A DNA stretch of 64,000 bases, from NCBI GenBank assembly GCA_013146195.2, contig CM028378.1, forward strand, positions 90,206,295-90,270,294, read 5' to 3'. Position 1 is the stretch's first letter. Each line of letters opens with the position of its first letter. The position numbers and the translations under genes were made by a program. Below the pieces are notes generated by a model that was not told the origin of the DNA, searched no databases, and was given only the letters and a program-made list of their open reading frames with translations. The stretch is from Codonopsis lanceolata (Eukaryota > Streptophyta > Magnoliopsida > Asterales > Campanulaceae). Shown here in pieces: positions 12,181-23,227 of this stretch.

Positions 12181-12195
12181 GCATTTCTAGAACTT
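12181..12195. repeat. LINE target-site duplication, right copy
   Basis: Identical to 6452-6466; marks the 5' end of the minus-strand LINE. Confidence 0.9.
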
Positions 12196-13192
12196 GAAGT
12201 TGTAAAAGGATAAATTTGTGCCCAGTTCCTTTGGATAAATTTCTAACATGTTTAGTATATCTCTTTTAATTGCATAAGACCACTTTCGTTAATTTCTTCT
12301 TAAAATGCCCCTTGCTCCTTGGCCTTCTAGCTTCTGCATTCAACCAAAACATGACATTGTCTCCTTTTCTCTCCTTCCTCCTTAATTTCGTTTCTTCTTC
12401 CATTAATTCACTTTCTTCTTCACCTTCGTATTTTTGGACTACCTTCTTTTCAAAAAGATGTATTCAGAAAACCACATTGACGGATCCATGATGCATGACT
12501 TGCAAACATTCACCATATCCTTTTTTCATCATGGAGAACTAATTGAGTGCCTATTATGTTTGTATGACACGTAGAAAAATGAATTCAGCAAAATCTTCAT
12601 ATAATTATATATCACTGGAAGAAATATAATTCACTGGCGAAGAACTTCGATGATTTCTTCATTAAGAAAGTGAGCTACCAAGGCAACTCCAACGCTATCA
12701 ACATAAAATCAGTATTCAAAAGAAAGTATAGTAAAAGGGAAAATGCGATAAATTGTTTCCAATACTTTCTGTGCCCATTAACATGTTACTACGGAATCAA
12801 TCAAGTAAGGAGGATGAATTGAATGATAAGCCCATGTTTGAAATTGTTAATGACGATGCACAGATTTTTAATCATGATGTATCAATTTGGAATCACGACG
12901 AATAAATTGAATGTATCGCGATTCAAAATTATGTATCACGATGCACAAATTATACATCGAGATGCATATAATCATGAATCAAGATTCAAAATCCATCCTA
13001 TGTTCTTTGTCTTGTCTTCTTCACGTAAGTTACATATCAATCTGCTTTCTCTCTCCACTGTGTTCAATTCCTTCTTCACACACACCACACCTTCTTTCTC
13101 TCTCTCTCTTTCTGCACAGTAACACAAACCTCTTAAAAATCCAATGTTGCACCATTTTCTCTGTAAACCATCTTAATAAAGAAGAAAAAACA
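12196..13192 (+). other. Upstream and 5'-UTR-like DNA of the MCTP fragment
   Basis: No transposon ends are visible. From about 12990 the sequence becomes C/T-rich (CTCTCTCTCTCTTTCTGCAC near 13100) and then A-rich just before the ATG at 13193, typical of a plant 5' UTR. Around 12850-12970 the words ATGTATCACGATGCA and ATACATCGAGATGCAT recur as short degenerate repeats; similar ATGCATCATGATGC occurs just after the gene fragment. The LINE inserted about 1 kb upstream of the ATG. Promoter function is inferred only. Confidence 0.4.
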
Positions 13193-13273
13193 ATGAAAAA
13201 TAATAAAGAAAAGCTAGTGGTAGAGGTCGTTGAGGCCCATAACTTGATGCCCAAAGACATGGAGGGTTCATCA
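13193..13273 (+). pseudogene. 5' fragment of an MCTP/FTIP-like C2-domain gene
   Basis: The ATG opens a frame reading MKNN then KLVVEVVEAHNLMPKD and EGSS. KLVVEVV-A-NLMPKDG-GSSS is the start of the first C2 domain in plant MCTP proteins (multiple C2 and transmembrane proteins, including QUIRKY and FT-interacting proteins), which tether ER to plasma membrane at plasmodesmata and help move proteins such as FT. Only about 27 codons match; the usual Gly after PKD is Met, and after GSS the frame runs into unrelated sequence and stops at 13306. A complete protein has about 750-1,000 residues. This is a truncated host gene end, or a captured piece. A distant continuation outside the window is possible but not seen. 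Confidence 0.65.
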
Positions 13274-13419
13274 ACTGCATCGCAACGCATAGATTATGCA
13301 TCATGATGCTTTGAGTTTGTGATGATACGTGTGCTTTGATTCATTAAGGATATTCTCGACTTTTTGTACTAAAAGTACTAAGTTGCCCATAATTCCTAGC
13401 AGTGGTAAGAATGTCATTA

Positions 13420-13830
13420 CAACCGAGTAACTAGTAACAATGGAACTTTCGACTAGGAGATCAAAGGCACTAGGGGCAGGCCAGACCCAACAGGTCACTG
13501 CTAGCGGCTAGCTCCAGGGTGGACCATGAGACCCTAAAAAGTATAGTTGTCCACTATTATTGCTAACTAACCCATATCACATGCTTATTTTCCACCTCAG
13601 CCAGTCAGATACGCATTCTAGAATGCCACCATGGCTTAACGAACTTTACTCCGTACAATGCCTATATAAAGGCCCTGATCCTTTCACAGAAAGTTACCTA
13701 CTCTTTTTTACCTCCTTACGCGGTCAAATTTCGTTCTCTTTCATCATCGATCTCATACTGACTCTCACACTGGAGGGGATTTGCAGGGCCACCCCCTGCT
13801 AAGGTAACAGTTGCTTGTCTATTTCAGGAA
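13420..13830 (+). repeat. LTR remnant, probably Tat-like gypsy
   Basis: TATATAA at 13663-13669 is followed by a leader that ends near 13800 with GAGGGGATTTGCAGGGCCAC and then CCCCTGC, resembling the R/U5 region of plant Tat-type gypsy LTRs, which often read GGAGGG...GGGCCACCCCC. No second LTR or internal region is adjacent, so this is a solo or broken LTR. Boundaries are approximate and the family assignment is tentative. Confidence 0.35.
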
Positions 13831-14091
13831 CCGATCCAAGCTGGTTGAGCAGATTCTCGATCATATCCTTGGCACTGAAAATAGCATCATCAAGTACCTT
13901 TTACGAATTAAAAAAAATGTCGAGAAGTTTAGTGGTTAGAAATTCACGGGAGGGACCAACCTGATTTTAACCCTTTGTAATATATTGATCAAAGCAAAGA
14001 GTAAAAGAAATCCATCCGCAACTTGATTACCTTCACGAAAACTATGTTGTATAAAGTATCCCGTTAAAAGTTGACGACAATCCAAGATCAT

Positions 14092-14264
14092 GAGCAATGT
14101 TAGGGTCACTCAAAATGTGCACCAAAAAAATGAACACTCAATGACTTGACATATCCTAATTGGTTGTACATTTTGTGTGTCCTAATACTATGACCAATAA
14201 GAGTGACCCAACTCATTGAGGGCCCATTTTTTAGTGCACATTTTGAGTGGCCCAAGCATTATCC
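14092..14264. mobile_element. Foldback MITE 1
   Basis: About 173 bp with imperfect terminal inverted repeats of about 30 bp (TCACTCAAAATGTGCAC at the left, its complement GTGCACATTTTGAGTGGCCC at the right). Non-coding. Its interior resembles MITE 2 next to it (TTGACA...CTCATTGGTTG-type words). Target duplication not clear. Confidence 0.65.
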
Positions 14265-14277
14265 CTGATAAAAACAT

Positions 14278-14448
14278 GGGCAATGCTAGGCCACTCAAAT
14301 TTCACACCAAAAATGGGTACTCAATCACTTGACACACTCTCATTGGTTGCACATGCTATGGGTCCTAACACTCTGGCCAATCAAAGTTTCCAAAGTCATT
14401 AAGTACCCATTTTTTTTGTGTAAAATTTGAGTGACCCAAGCATTACCC
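14278..14448. mobile_element. Foldback MITE 2
   Basis: About 171 bp with terminal inverted repeats of about 40 bp: GGGCAATGCTAGGCCACTCA at the left, and a right end whose complement begins GGGTAATGCTTGGGTCACTC. It is a diverged relative of MITE 1, 13 bp away. Both sit inside the LINE RNase H fragment. Confidence 0.7.
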
Positions 14449-14960
14449 TAAAAATATTGCCACATAACCTCCACGAGAATCGAGATTAGACTAACCACGA
14501 ATTAGAGTCGGTATCAACCATTACCTCTGAAGAAACCTTGAATGGCACAGCATTAAACCCTTACGAAGAGCCATGATTTCAGCAAACATATTTGTACAAG
14601 GGCAATAATAGGTTGAAAAAGCTTGAATAATATTACCATCATGATTTCGAACAATCCCACCCCCAGTAGCCAAACCCAGTCTAGCCGATCCATCCATATT
14701 AAGTTTAAATCACCCACCAAGAGGACACTGCCATCGAACCTGCTGCCCCTCTTGATAATAGGTCGGTGAATGGGATGATTCAAAGAAGACTCAGCAATCC
14801 AAATATTAACCAGATGATTCAAAGATGTATATCGAGCAATTTTATTGAAAGCGCGCCATAAATTCCCAATTTGCGTGGGTTGTTTTAGAATGCAAGAAAA
14901 CATGGTTAATGGTCTCAATCCTGTTATCAACAGTACATCAAACACATTTATAATTCAAGG

Positions 14961-15751
14961 GGGCAAAATATAAATTTTAGCATTCATCTCCAACAAAATG
15001 CATAAATTTATAAACTGGGTTCTCCATCTTTTTCTTCATCTTCTTGAAACTATTTTTTTTTCTTAACTCATTTATCTTAGTTTGTTCACTGGTAAAGTAC
15101 ACACGTCATCGATTTATTTAATATCTCGATACTTACCAACAAATCTATTATTATAGTTAAAAAATTATATACCTCTAGTAATGTCTAGTATCTACCCATA
15201 TTTCACCTTGACAAATGTTAAACATATTCAAAAAGGTAAAACGATAATAATTTTTTAGTTTCAAATAAATTTGGTCCCTCAACTTAGTAGGGAATTTTTG
15301 TCATATTCATTAGAAAAAAATATATTCATCCACCGGCAGTGCGTGTAGAATCTTTTGAACACAAGTGGCTTTTGGATTATGACACATGCTAATAATAATC
15401 TTTGTCTTGATATTTTTAGATTTTGGTTAGTCATAAGTCGTGTTCCAAGACCGTTAGTGTGAAAAAGTTTTATACCACTGGTGTATGAAAATTTAATTCT
15501 AATTATTAATATTGGATGACATTTATAATAGAAGAAAGTAGAATCAGACAAATTTGACATATGAGTCAAAATGAATAGAATTTAATTGTATGACCTAATT
15601 TAAAGTTAGGTACAAATTTGGTTACCAAAAATTATTATTATTACATTCTTAATGGAATTGATTAGCGCACGTAAATTTACTTCTTTAGTCTTAATTAATG
15701 GTGAATATTTTATTAAATTAATTTAGGGATATTGAGAGGACCTCACGGCTA
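14961..15751. other. AT-rich DNA without recognised features
   Basis: Very AT-rich, with no open frame of note and no terminal repeats seen. It ends at the TTA target site of the Harbinger-like element. Confidence 0.45.
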
Positions 15752-15754
15752 TTA

Positions 15755-16435
15755 GACCATCTCCAACCGTACCGCCAAATTTTTGATTTGGGGGTTTGCT
15801 CCTTACTATTCACCCTCCAACCATACCCCAAACCCAATCCCAAATTTGGGGATCGCTAAAGTACTACCCCAATTTTGGGGTTCCACTGTAGCGTTACCCC
15901 AAATTTGAGGTTGGTGGGTCCCATTCCATCAAATTAATTTTTAATAATTATAAAATTGTTAAAATTATTTATAATATTATATTTTTTATTTAAATGTATT
16001 AAAAATTAATAAATTCCTAATAGTAGATAATATTTTTAATTCAATAATTTTATAACTTTTTTCTATTATTAAGTATTTTAAATTATTGAACATTTTTAAT
16101 TCAATAATTTATAACATTTTTTTCTATTATTTGTAGATTTCGTTTAAAAATAAATAAATAAATAATTATTATACTAATTATAGAACACCAATTTCACATT
16201 TGATTTAAAAAATACATACATATTAAAATTTAAAATTATTATTTAAAAGGTTAATATCAAATTAATATACATGTTGATAAATGAAGTAAAGAAATAAAAA
16301 TAGAATATGCTAAGGAATATTCTATTTGGGGTATTTGGGGGTTGTGGATTGGAGTTGAAATAGTGTTTGGTGCTGAAATGGACCAAATTTGAGGTAAAAT
16401 CTAACCAAATTTGGGGTTGATGGTTGGAGATGACC
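15755..16435. mobile_element. PIF/Harbinger-like MITE with TTA duplication
   Basis: 681 bp bounded by TTA at 15752-15754 and 16436-16438. The ends are inverted: GACCATCTCCAACC at the left, GGTTGGAGATGACC at the right. G/C-rich subterminal parts with repeated CCCCAAATTTGGGG-like words flank a core that is almost only A and T. A 3-bp TTA duplication is the hallmark of PIF/Harbinger elements. There is no transposase, so it is a non-autonomous member. Confidence 0.8.
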
Positions 16436-16459
16436 TTAAGAATCATATATTCCTTACTC

Positions 16460-16733
16460 TTTTTTATGAAATAGGGACGACACCCTACAGAGTTTATTAA
16501 TTAAAGAAATAAAATACAAAAAAGAGGGGGATAACTAGTCTTGCCTTATACTGTAAGAGGACAGAGGAGCCTGACCTCGAAATCGAAATAACAAAGGAAC
16601 AAGGAACAATTACTTTCTATAACTATAAAAGGCCTATGTTATCCCTATCTAAAGCGCGATGAACCTCTCTAGGTAAACTCTCTCTACTATCATAATTAAT
16701 TGACCCTAGATGCACATGAGCTTTAGCAGCCAA
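16460..16733 (-). mobile_element. LINE 3' tail fragment
   Basis: Minus-strand reading gives LAAKAHVHLGS and SLPREVHRALDRDN, then a 3' UTR matching that of the LINE at 6467 (GGACAGAGGAGCC and CTTGCCTT blocks occur in both), then a T-run (A-tail) near 16460. The CACTA end starts exactly at 16734, cutting the LINE. It is the 3' end of a severely 5'-truncated or interrupted copy. Confidence 0.75.
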
Positions 16734-17220
16734 CACTACAACAAAATGTGGTTATTATGACCCCTAATTGCATCCTTATATATAGCTTTATAGGACACCT
16801 TACTTGATAAGACACAAACTCGGACATCCTATCTAAAGGGGTAGCAAAAAGTTAATACGACCTTTAGCGGTGACTTAATAAACCCAAAATGTGTTAGGGC
16901 GCCTTTAATCGTCCTATAAAAAATGTCCTAATATATCTCCAAGATGATGACATGTAGCGTCCTAATATAGTAGCACAATAGGACAAAGAGAAACGTCCTA
17001 ATATATATGTTGTTAGGACAAAGTTTGTAGTCCTAATACCATATCGTAATAGGACGTGTTTAGGCATCCTAACAATATCATCCAATTACGACAATATTGG
17101 GCGTCTCAATAGTAGAATGATAGGACGTCCATGCCCGTACAAATTTTGGTAACATGGTGTCCTAAGAAGCACTTACACCTTTCATTTTAGGACGATATGT
17201 AACGTCGACATCTTTTCAAT
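16734..17220 (+). mobile_element. CACTA (En/Spm-like) transposon terminus
   Basis: The sequence starts CACTACAACAAAATG, the typical plant CACTA inverted-repeat end, after CAA (possible 3-bp duplication). The next 450 bp hold more than ten copies of the word GTCCTAATA or TAGGACG in both orientations, the subterminal repeats to which the transposase binds. No opposite end (TTTTGTTGTAGTG-like) and no transposase is visible before 18.6 kb, so only one end is supported. Confidence 0.75.
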
Positions 17221-18630
17221 CGACATCAATATTCACATACCATTAAAAAACAAACAAATAAAAGAAAATCTGACATTGAAAATCAACTCTTTAATATGAA
17301 ATCAATAATGTCATACAAATTTACTTTAAACCAACATATCTCAAACAGTCTTATCCAAAAACTCAAATCCTAGCAACTCTAACAGCATTTAAAAGAACTT
17401 GTGTGCTAGAAACACCCGATCATCTCTAGGCTTGTTCTAACTCACGAAGCTCCAACGGGGAATACCTTGATACATTGCTTGCCGAATTGTTTCACTAGTG
17501 AAAGAACACCCCACTTCCATTCAAATTCTGGGTTCAAAGACATGAACATCACAATTAAACAGCACGTTTGAATTTCTGCATAGGAACCATAAAGCAATTT
17601 TTAATATGTTCACGTTAAATATCACATTAAATTAGTAATGAGCTGCTATTTGAGACAACCCTTTCAAAGTTCTGTATTGATCTTCTCAATCAATCCATTA
17701 CTTTCAAAATATAGATTGATAGTGTACTAATTAAACATACAAAGATTTTAAAAGTGGTTGTTAGTTCAACATACTTCAAGCACAATCATACAAACTAACA
17801 TAGACAATCAAACACACATACAATGTACATAAATAGTCACCAACACAATCAAACATGAACTGCAACACACATACAAAACGACATCTACAGTACAAATTCT
17901 GGACATAACACAATATTGTCAAGAAAATACATAAATTAAACACTAAATTCATAGTTAAAATTTAGGCTTTTTAAAATGAGAATTTAGTAAAACCCCACAA
18001 ATCAACGGGTTTCAAAGTAAGACTCAAGAAAGTTAATTTGATTTCTCAAATTTTGGATTTTTTTTGTAGTTGAATAAGAGAGAGAGGCTACCTAGATAGT
18101 ATAAGAGTAGCATCATAGCTTGATTTACTTGAAATTTGTAATTAAATAAAAAACAAACAAGAGAGATAAACTTTGAAAAGGATTGTTGAAAAGGATTGTA
18201 GATGGAGAATAAGGCAATGCACGTTGAGACTACTTATGTATGTCAATGTATGCGACTATAGGGAAGGGAGGGGAGAAGAGATGGAGAAGGAGGTCAGGAC
18301 CTGCAAACCACTTCTATTATCATAATCAAGAAAATGAATGTACATTGGACGAATGAAACCTACACCAATTTATAGCTCTAAGAACCACAACCAACTAGAC
18401 TTGCACTCAGACTTAACTATTGCAATTGCTGGAGGAAACATTTGATAATTTCCATCCTCCAACTTAAGCTCCTTTCCACCTAGCTAGATAATCATGTGGA
18501 TGTAACTTCCATCCATGATAAATTAAATAACCAAACTTAACTTTAAATAATGTATCATTCTGTGATACAAAAACAAGCATAAATTATTTATATGCATTTC
18601 ACTAAAACAAAATAAAGGACACCTTTTATT
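17221..18630. other. Possible CACTA interior; no gene seen
   Basis: AT-rich with only short frames. It may be the inside of the CACTA element or unrelated DNA. From about 18355 the sequence becomes LTR-like in texture, and the last 28 bp before 18660 match a gypsy LTR at about 57595-57622 in inverse orientation. Confidence 0.35.
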
Positions 18631-18654
18631 TCATAGATTAGGTAAGTTGAGTAG

Positions 18655-19241
18655 TTTCCGAGTTAGTGCAACAGTCGGTTGAGAGCGTGAAGTTGATTAG
18701 AGATAGATTACGCATCGCTCAAAGTCGACAAAAGAGTTACACGGATAATTGTAGAAGAGACCTTGAGTTTCAAGTGGGAGACTACGTGTTCTTGAAAGTG
18801 ACACCGAGGAGAGGTACAAAGATATTTGGTAAGAAAGGGAAGCTTACACCGAGATACATTGGCCCGTTCGAGATTCTTGAGAGAGTTGGGTCCTTAGCGT
18901 ATCGAATTGCATTGCCACCTTCATTCTCGGAGACTCATAATTAACGTATTTCATGTTTCTATGTTGCGAAAGTATATGAGGGATGAATCACATGTGCTTG
19001 AGTATGAGGAGATAACATTTGATCCGGATATGTCCTATGTTGAGAAGCCCGTGAAGATTTTGGATACCAAAGAACAAGTGCTATGAACCAAGAGAATTCC
19101 CTTAGTCAAAGTTCTTTGGAAGAATCACAACATTGAAGAAGCGACTTGGGAAACGGAAGCGGAGATGCGTGATAAGTATCAACATTTGTTTGAGGGACTT
19201 GGTAAAAATTTAGGGACTAAATTCCTTAAAGGAGGGGAGAA
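18655..19241 (+). pseudogene. Chromovirus gypsy pol 3' end (integrase C terminus and chromodomain)
   Basis: Starts abruptly inside integrase (QSVESVKLIRDRL). It then shows the integrase C-terminal domain (FQVGDYVFLKVTPRRGTK, GPFEILERVGSLAYRI), the FHVSMLRKYMRDESH segment and a chromodomain-like tail (VKVLWKNHNIEEATWE). One frameshift at about 18940 and one stop near 19085 (TGA for CGA-type Arg) break it. The same region is at 46246-47100 on the other strand. The integrase tail plus chromodomain places it in the Tekay/Del-like chromoviruses. It ends 12 bp before the purine-rich tract AAAGGAGGGGAGA and the 3' LTR. The upstream 4 kb of the element is missing. Confidence 0.85.
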
Positions 19242-19316
19242 TGTGGCACCCTAGACATTCATTGCTTGAATTCATGCATTCATATTGTTTGTGAGCAAGT
19301 TTACTTAGTCTATATA

Positions 19317-22300
19317 TGTAACGACCCGACCCGGACTCCAATGCGAAATCCCAAGGTCGTAATGCGTCAAGACAAGCTAGAAGACGGACAAGCACATGCT
19401 AAGCATAATGGTGCTAGTCAAAAATTGAGCCAAGACGCTCAAAACAAGAATGTAAGGCCATCACGGCAAAACGGAACAACAAAAACTAAAATCTGCGGAA
19501 GCAAATCATAGGTGGAACCCAAGCCTTTAATCCTAAACGAAGGAACGCAAGGCTGAGAGATAGCTATCTCTCGACAAATCTACGACGCGCGTGATGCAAC
19601 ATTGCGCACGGGCAACAAACCATTGGCAACCAAAGGTCGACAAAGCAACAAGATACCAACCTGATAAACAACCACTCAACGGCTACGACATGCCGGAGGG
19701 ACGAACAATTAAACGAATAAGTTATTTAAATACTAACAACTAAACTCAAGTCTCTCGACTAACGTCGTCGGAGATGACAACAACAATACTAGAATAAGCG
19801 AGCTAAAACTTTGCTTGGGAAGACGACAGAATAACTTCTAAATAAATACAATAGCTCGACCAAACAAGTCGGCTCCTAAAATAAAACGATAATAAAATAC
19901 TAACATATTCTACCCAAGTAAAGTCTACATAACTTTACATTCGTGTCTCCCAAATACATAATAACAATAATAATAGTAATTCCAAGCTCAAGCCCGGAAG
20001 TTCACCTGCTAGAAATCACTATCCGAAGTCGCCACGCGTACTAACAGGATCACTGCACACACTAAGGAAAACAAACACACAAAGTGAGTCATAATGACCC
20101 AGTAAGTTACTAAATGCAACTGTATGGCATATCATGACATGACATGGCATAATGCACAAGCATATATAAAAATCATGGTATCATACTAGTATACCAACAA
20201 TAAACATGTACTTAATTTTCAAAGCACAATAATCTCACATAAGCCACATAGCATTTTATTCTTTTACATAAATGCTCATACGTAAACTCTTGAAACTGCA
20301 CGGGCCTGCCCTTAATGCTCAAATCATGGGTCCAACCTCAATATTCAAACCATGGGTCCAACCCTCAAATGATCATAATATGGGTTTCAATCCTCAAATG
20401 ATCACAACTCATCGCTTTCTTAATGAGTACCTCGTTACATTCATCCAACCTAGGATGAGAAATGGGAGCTCGATATCAGGCTAGATGGCGCTAATTCGAG
20501 ACCACATCCCACTATTGGCCAAATAGTGAGGAGAAAGGGTACCAATGCGGCGATTCATAGCGAATGTTTCCAAAGGCTATGAATCGTCCCATTGCCGACA
20601 AAACGACCAAGACGCCACCGACTCAAATCAAGATGCTCAAGTAGATATTTACTTGAATAAACCAATAAGGACCAAGTCCATCACGAAATGACTCATCAAA
20701 TCAAGTAGGTCATAATGCTCTACAAAACCCAATAAACGATGCACATAAACGCATACACACTTAACATGTTCAACTAACTTGTAAGTTTAGTTCAAGAACC
20801 ACATGTTGAGGTATTCAAAATCCTCAAGTCGTCACCAGTTCAAGAATAGCTTATAAGCTCAATAAATCACAATATGAGGTCTACTATAGTCCTCTACTCG
20901 GGATTAAACCAAGACTATTATTTTAGTCTAAGAGCAACCATAAATCAAGACTTAGTATTTGGTTTCACTTAAAAGCACACTGGACTCAACCATAGTCCCA
21001 ATCATCATATATAATCGTCTTACTCAATGCTATACTCAAGAACATCAAGACTACCCCGTAGTCACTCCCTCGCAAGTGCATTCATGTGCACGCGACCAAA
21101 TTCCTTAAAGAGAGAATTCATTCATTAATCGCTCTTAATGTACTCGAGACCGTAAGTTGGTCTCTAATGCCCGTGCTCTACAAGAACGCCTAAACATATC
21201 CCCGTAGGTCTCTATAACATGTGTGTCTCAATTGGACACCAAACGAGATACTCAGTGCACAAACATAACCAAACAAGACCCGAACATCGCAGGTTTCAAC
21301 CCAAGGCTTGTTATCATATTATTGGCCTTATAATGACTCCGTTGAGTCTTAATTCTACATTTCATTCTTTATGTGTTTCATAAAACCCACAATTAAACAT
21401 TTCATTCATATATACAACAAAATCACAAAATTCACTCGTGCTTGATTCCCAAGCCTAACAACCCAAGAACTCATTATAATCATAGTCAAACGAAACCCAA
21501 ATGTCGTAGGATTTCAACCCGAGTTCATTAACACATTATTGAACTTATTACGACTTGAGTCTAAATACTAAGTTTCATTATTTACACACTTCATCAATCT
21601 CAACATTTACACCCACTTCAATTAACAACAATTTCTCCAATAATTCAGGCTTGATTCTCAAGCCCTAAAATTCATAACAAAACCCAACATAAATCATAAC
21701 CCATTTCATAAATCACATCATTTCAATTAAATGTTCCTACTCATGATATCTAGTGAGTTCACACATCCAAAGCCCCAATCATAGGCATACTTCCATAATA
21801 AACCCAAGTAACATGTGGACATGATTTCTAGCATGCTCATAATCCTAGAAACACAAGATGAAGAGTAATCATATACTTCAACAATCATAGAAGCCATTCT
21901 ACAAATGCTCCTAACAAGTTCATATTTCCAAAAATCCCTAAAATAGGCATACATAACATATCAAGTGTTCATTGCCCTCAAATAACACTTAGATTGTTTT
22001 CCCTAGGGGCCAATGAACCAAAATCAAAAAGAGAGTAACTTACCTAGCTTGAGTGAAAACTCAAGAGAATCAAAATCCGAGCGGTGAAGTTGTTCCACTA
22101 GTCGAGACATCAAGAATCCGGTTTGGCGGCAATCGACGGTCCGATCATCGTAGATCGGAGGAAGAATAGCTAGGGCTCAAAGCTTCAAGTCTCCACACTC
22201 TCCCTGAATACATATGATTTAGAAGGAGGAAAATGAAGAGGTTTGGCTGAATTTGTGAAGGGTTGGTGTATTTATACTTCCACAAACAATAAGGGCACAA

Positions 22301-22975
22301 AGGGAAATTCCTAGGTACAATTAGTGATTGTTAGTTGTAATCAAACCTTAATCCAAACGATAGGTTTAGTAAGGGTACAACCGTGAATCAACCGAAGTTG
22401 CGTAAAAATCCCCGCTTTGCTGGAAATCGCATTTGTTCGGTTGTGAGGCCTAACCACCTTCGGCATATAAGGCATAAACAACCCGAAGCAATGGAAGGAG
22501 ACTTTAAGGCAAGTATAAGGGCTAATGTAGAAGCTTGAATACTTCTAGAAAGTTGAATACAACTAGGGAAATAAGAACTCCAAAGGAGCGATTACACGAC
22601 TCAATCCCGAACTACGCGATAGAGACGAATGCTATCTCCAAAGCTTCCAAATCATCGATAGACTTAAGGAACACCTCCAACTTGAAGTTTAATACATCTA
22701 AACATGTTAATAAACCATCATGTAAAGGTCTAGGACCAAACCAGGTCACGAACGCAAAAATGAAAGCAACTCTCAATCGCGTGCATTCCACTATCGCCGA
22801 GTCACTACTTGTGACTTTAGCAAGTCAACAACTATATGGCATCTCTTAATAGTGTTTTGGTATTAATGTGGTCTCTCATACCCATCTAGACAATCTCACT
22901 AACCAATCATGTAACCCACAAAGGAAGAATTGCGATTATGGCACACAAACCGAGCTAACGGCGAGGGGTGTTACA
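19317..22975 (-). repeat. Solo LTR of 3.66 kb with target duplication
   Basis: On the minus strand it starts TGTAACACCCCTCGCCG and ends GGGTCGGGTCGTTACA. Both sides carry ATATA (19312-19316 and 22976-22980), a perfect 5-bp duplication. No primer site, polypurine tract or pol frame occurs inside, so it is one LTR left after recombination between two LTRs. Frames inside are short and unsupported. Its 3' end resembles those of the LTRs at 39104, 43182 and 48106. Confidence 0.88.
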
Positions 22976-23127
22976 ATATATGTTTTAGAATCATTTATAA
23001 GTCATTCATAATGCTTATAATATTCTTAGGATCTTGTTTGCATGCTTGTTGAATCGTCGGTTGAATTTCTTGTTTAGCTCTCCTTCTTTCCCTCCTTCTT
23101 CGTTTGGATTGTCCGGGTGTTGTTTGA

Positions 23128-23227
23128 NNNNNNNNNNNNNNNNNNNNNNNNNNNNNNNNNNNNNNNNNNNNNNNNNNNNNNNNNNNNNNNNNNNNNNNNN
23201 NNNNNNNNNNNNNNNNNNNNNNNNNNN
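23128..23227. other. Assembly gap (100 N)
   Basis: Exactly 100 N, the conventional unknown-size scaffold gap. Open frames running through it have no meaning. Confidence 0.98.

Larger units (their letters stand above)
13950..14960 (-). mobile_element. LINE 3' fragment (RNase H), split by two MITEs
   Basis: In minus-strand frames, parts of a LINE RNase H are readable: LNMDGSARLGLATGGGGIV near 14700-14640, FAEIMAL near 14580, and after the MITE insertions a piece near 14100-13950 reading HSFREGNQVADG. This is the D...E...D order of a LINE RNase H at its C terminus. It comes from a different LINE subfamily than the one at 6467. The reading frame is broken and no 3' end or target duplication was found. 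Confidence 0.65.

Noticed and set aside
16894..17085. Minus-strand frame of 63 codons in the CACTA end
   Set aside because: It is read through subterminal repeats and shows no transposase feature.
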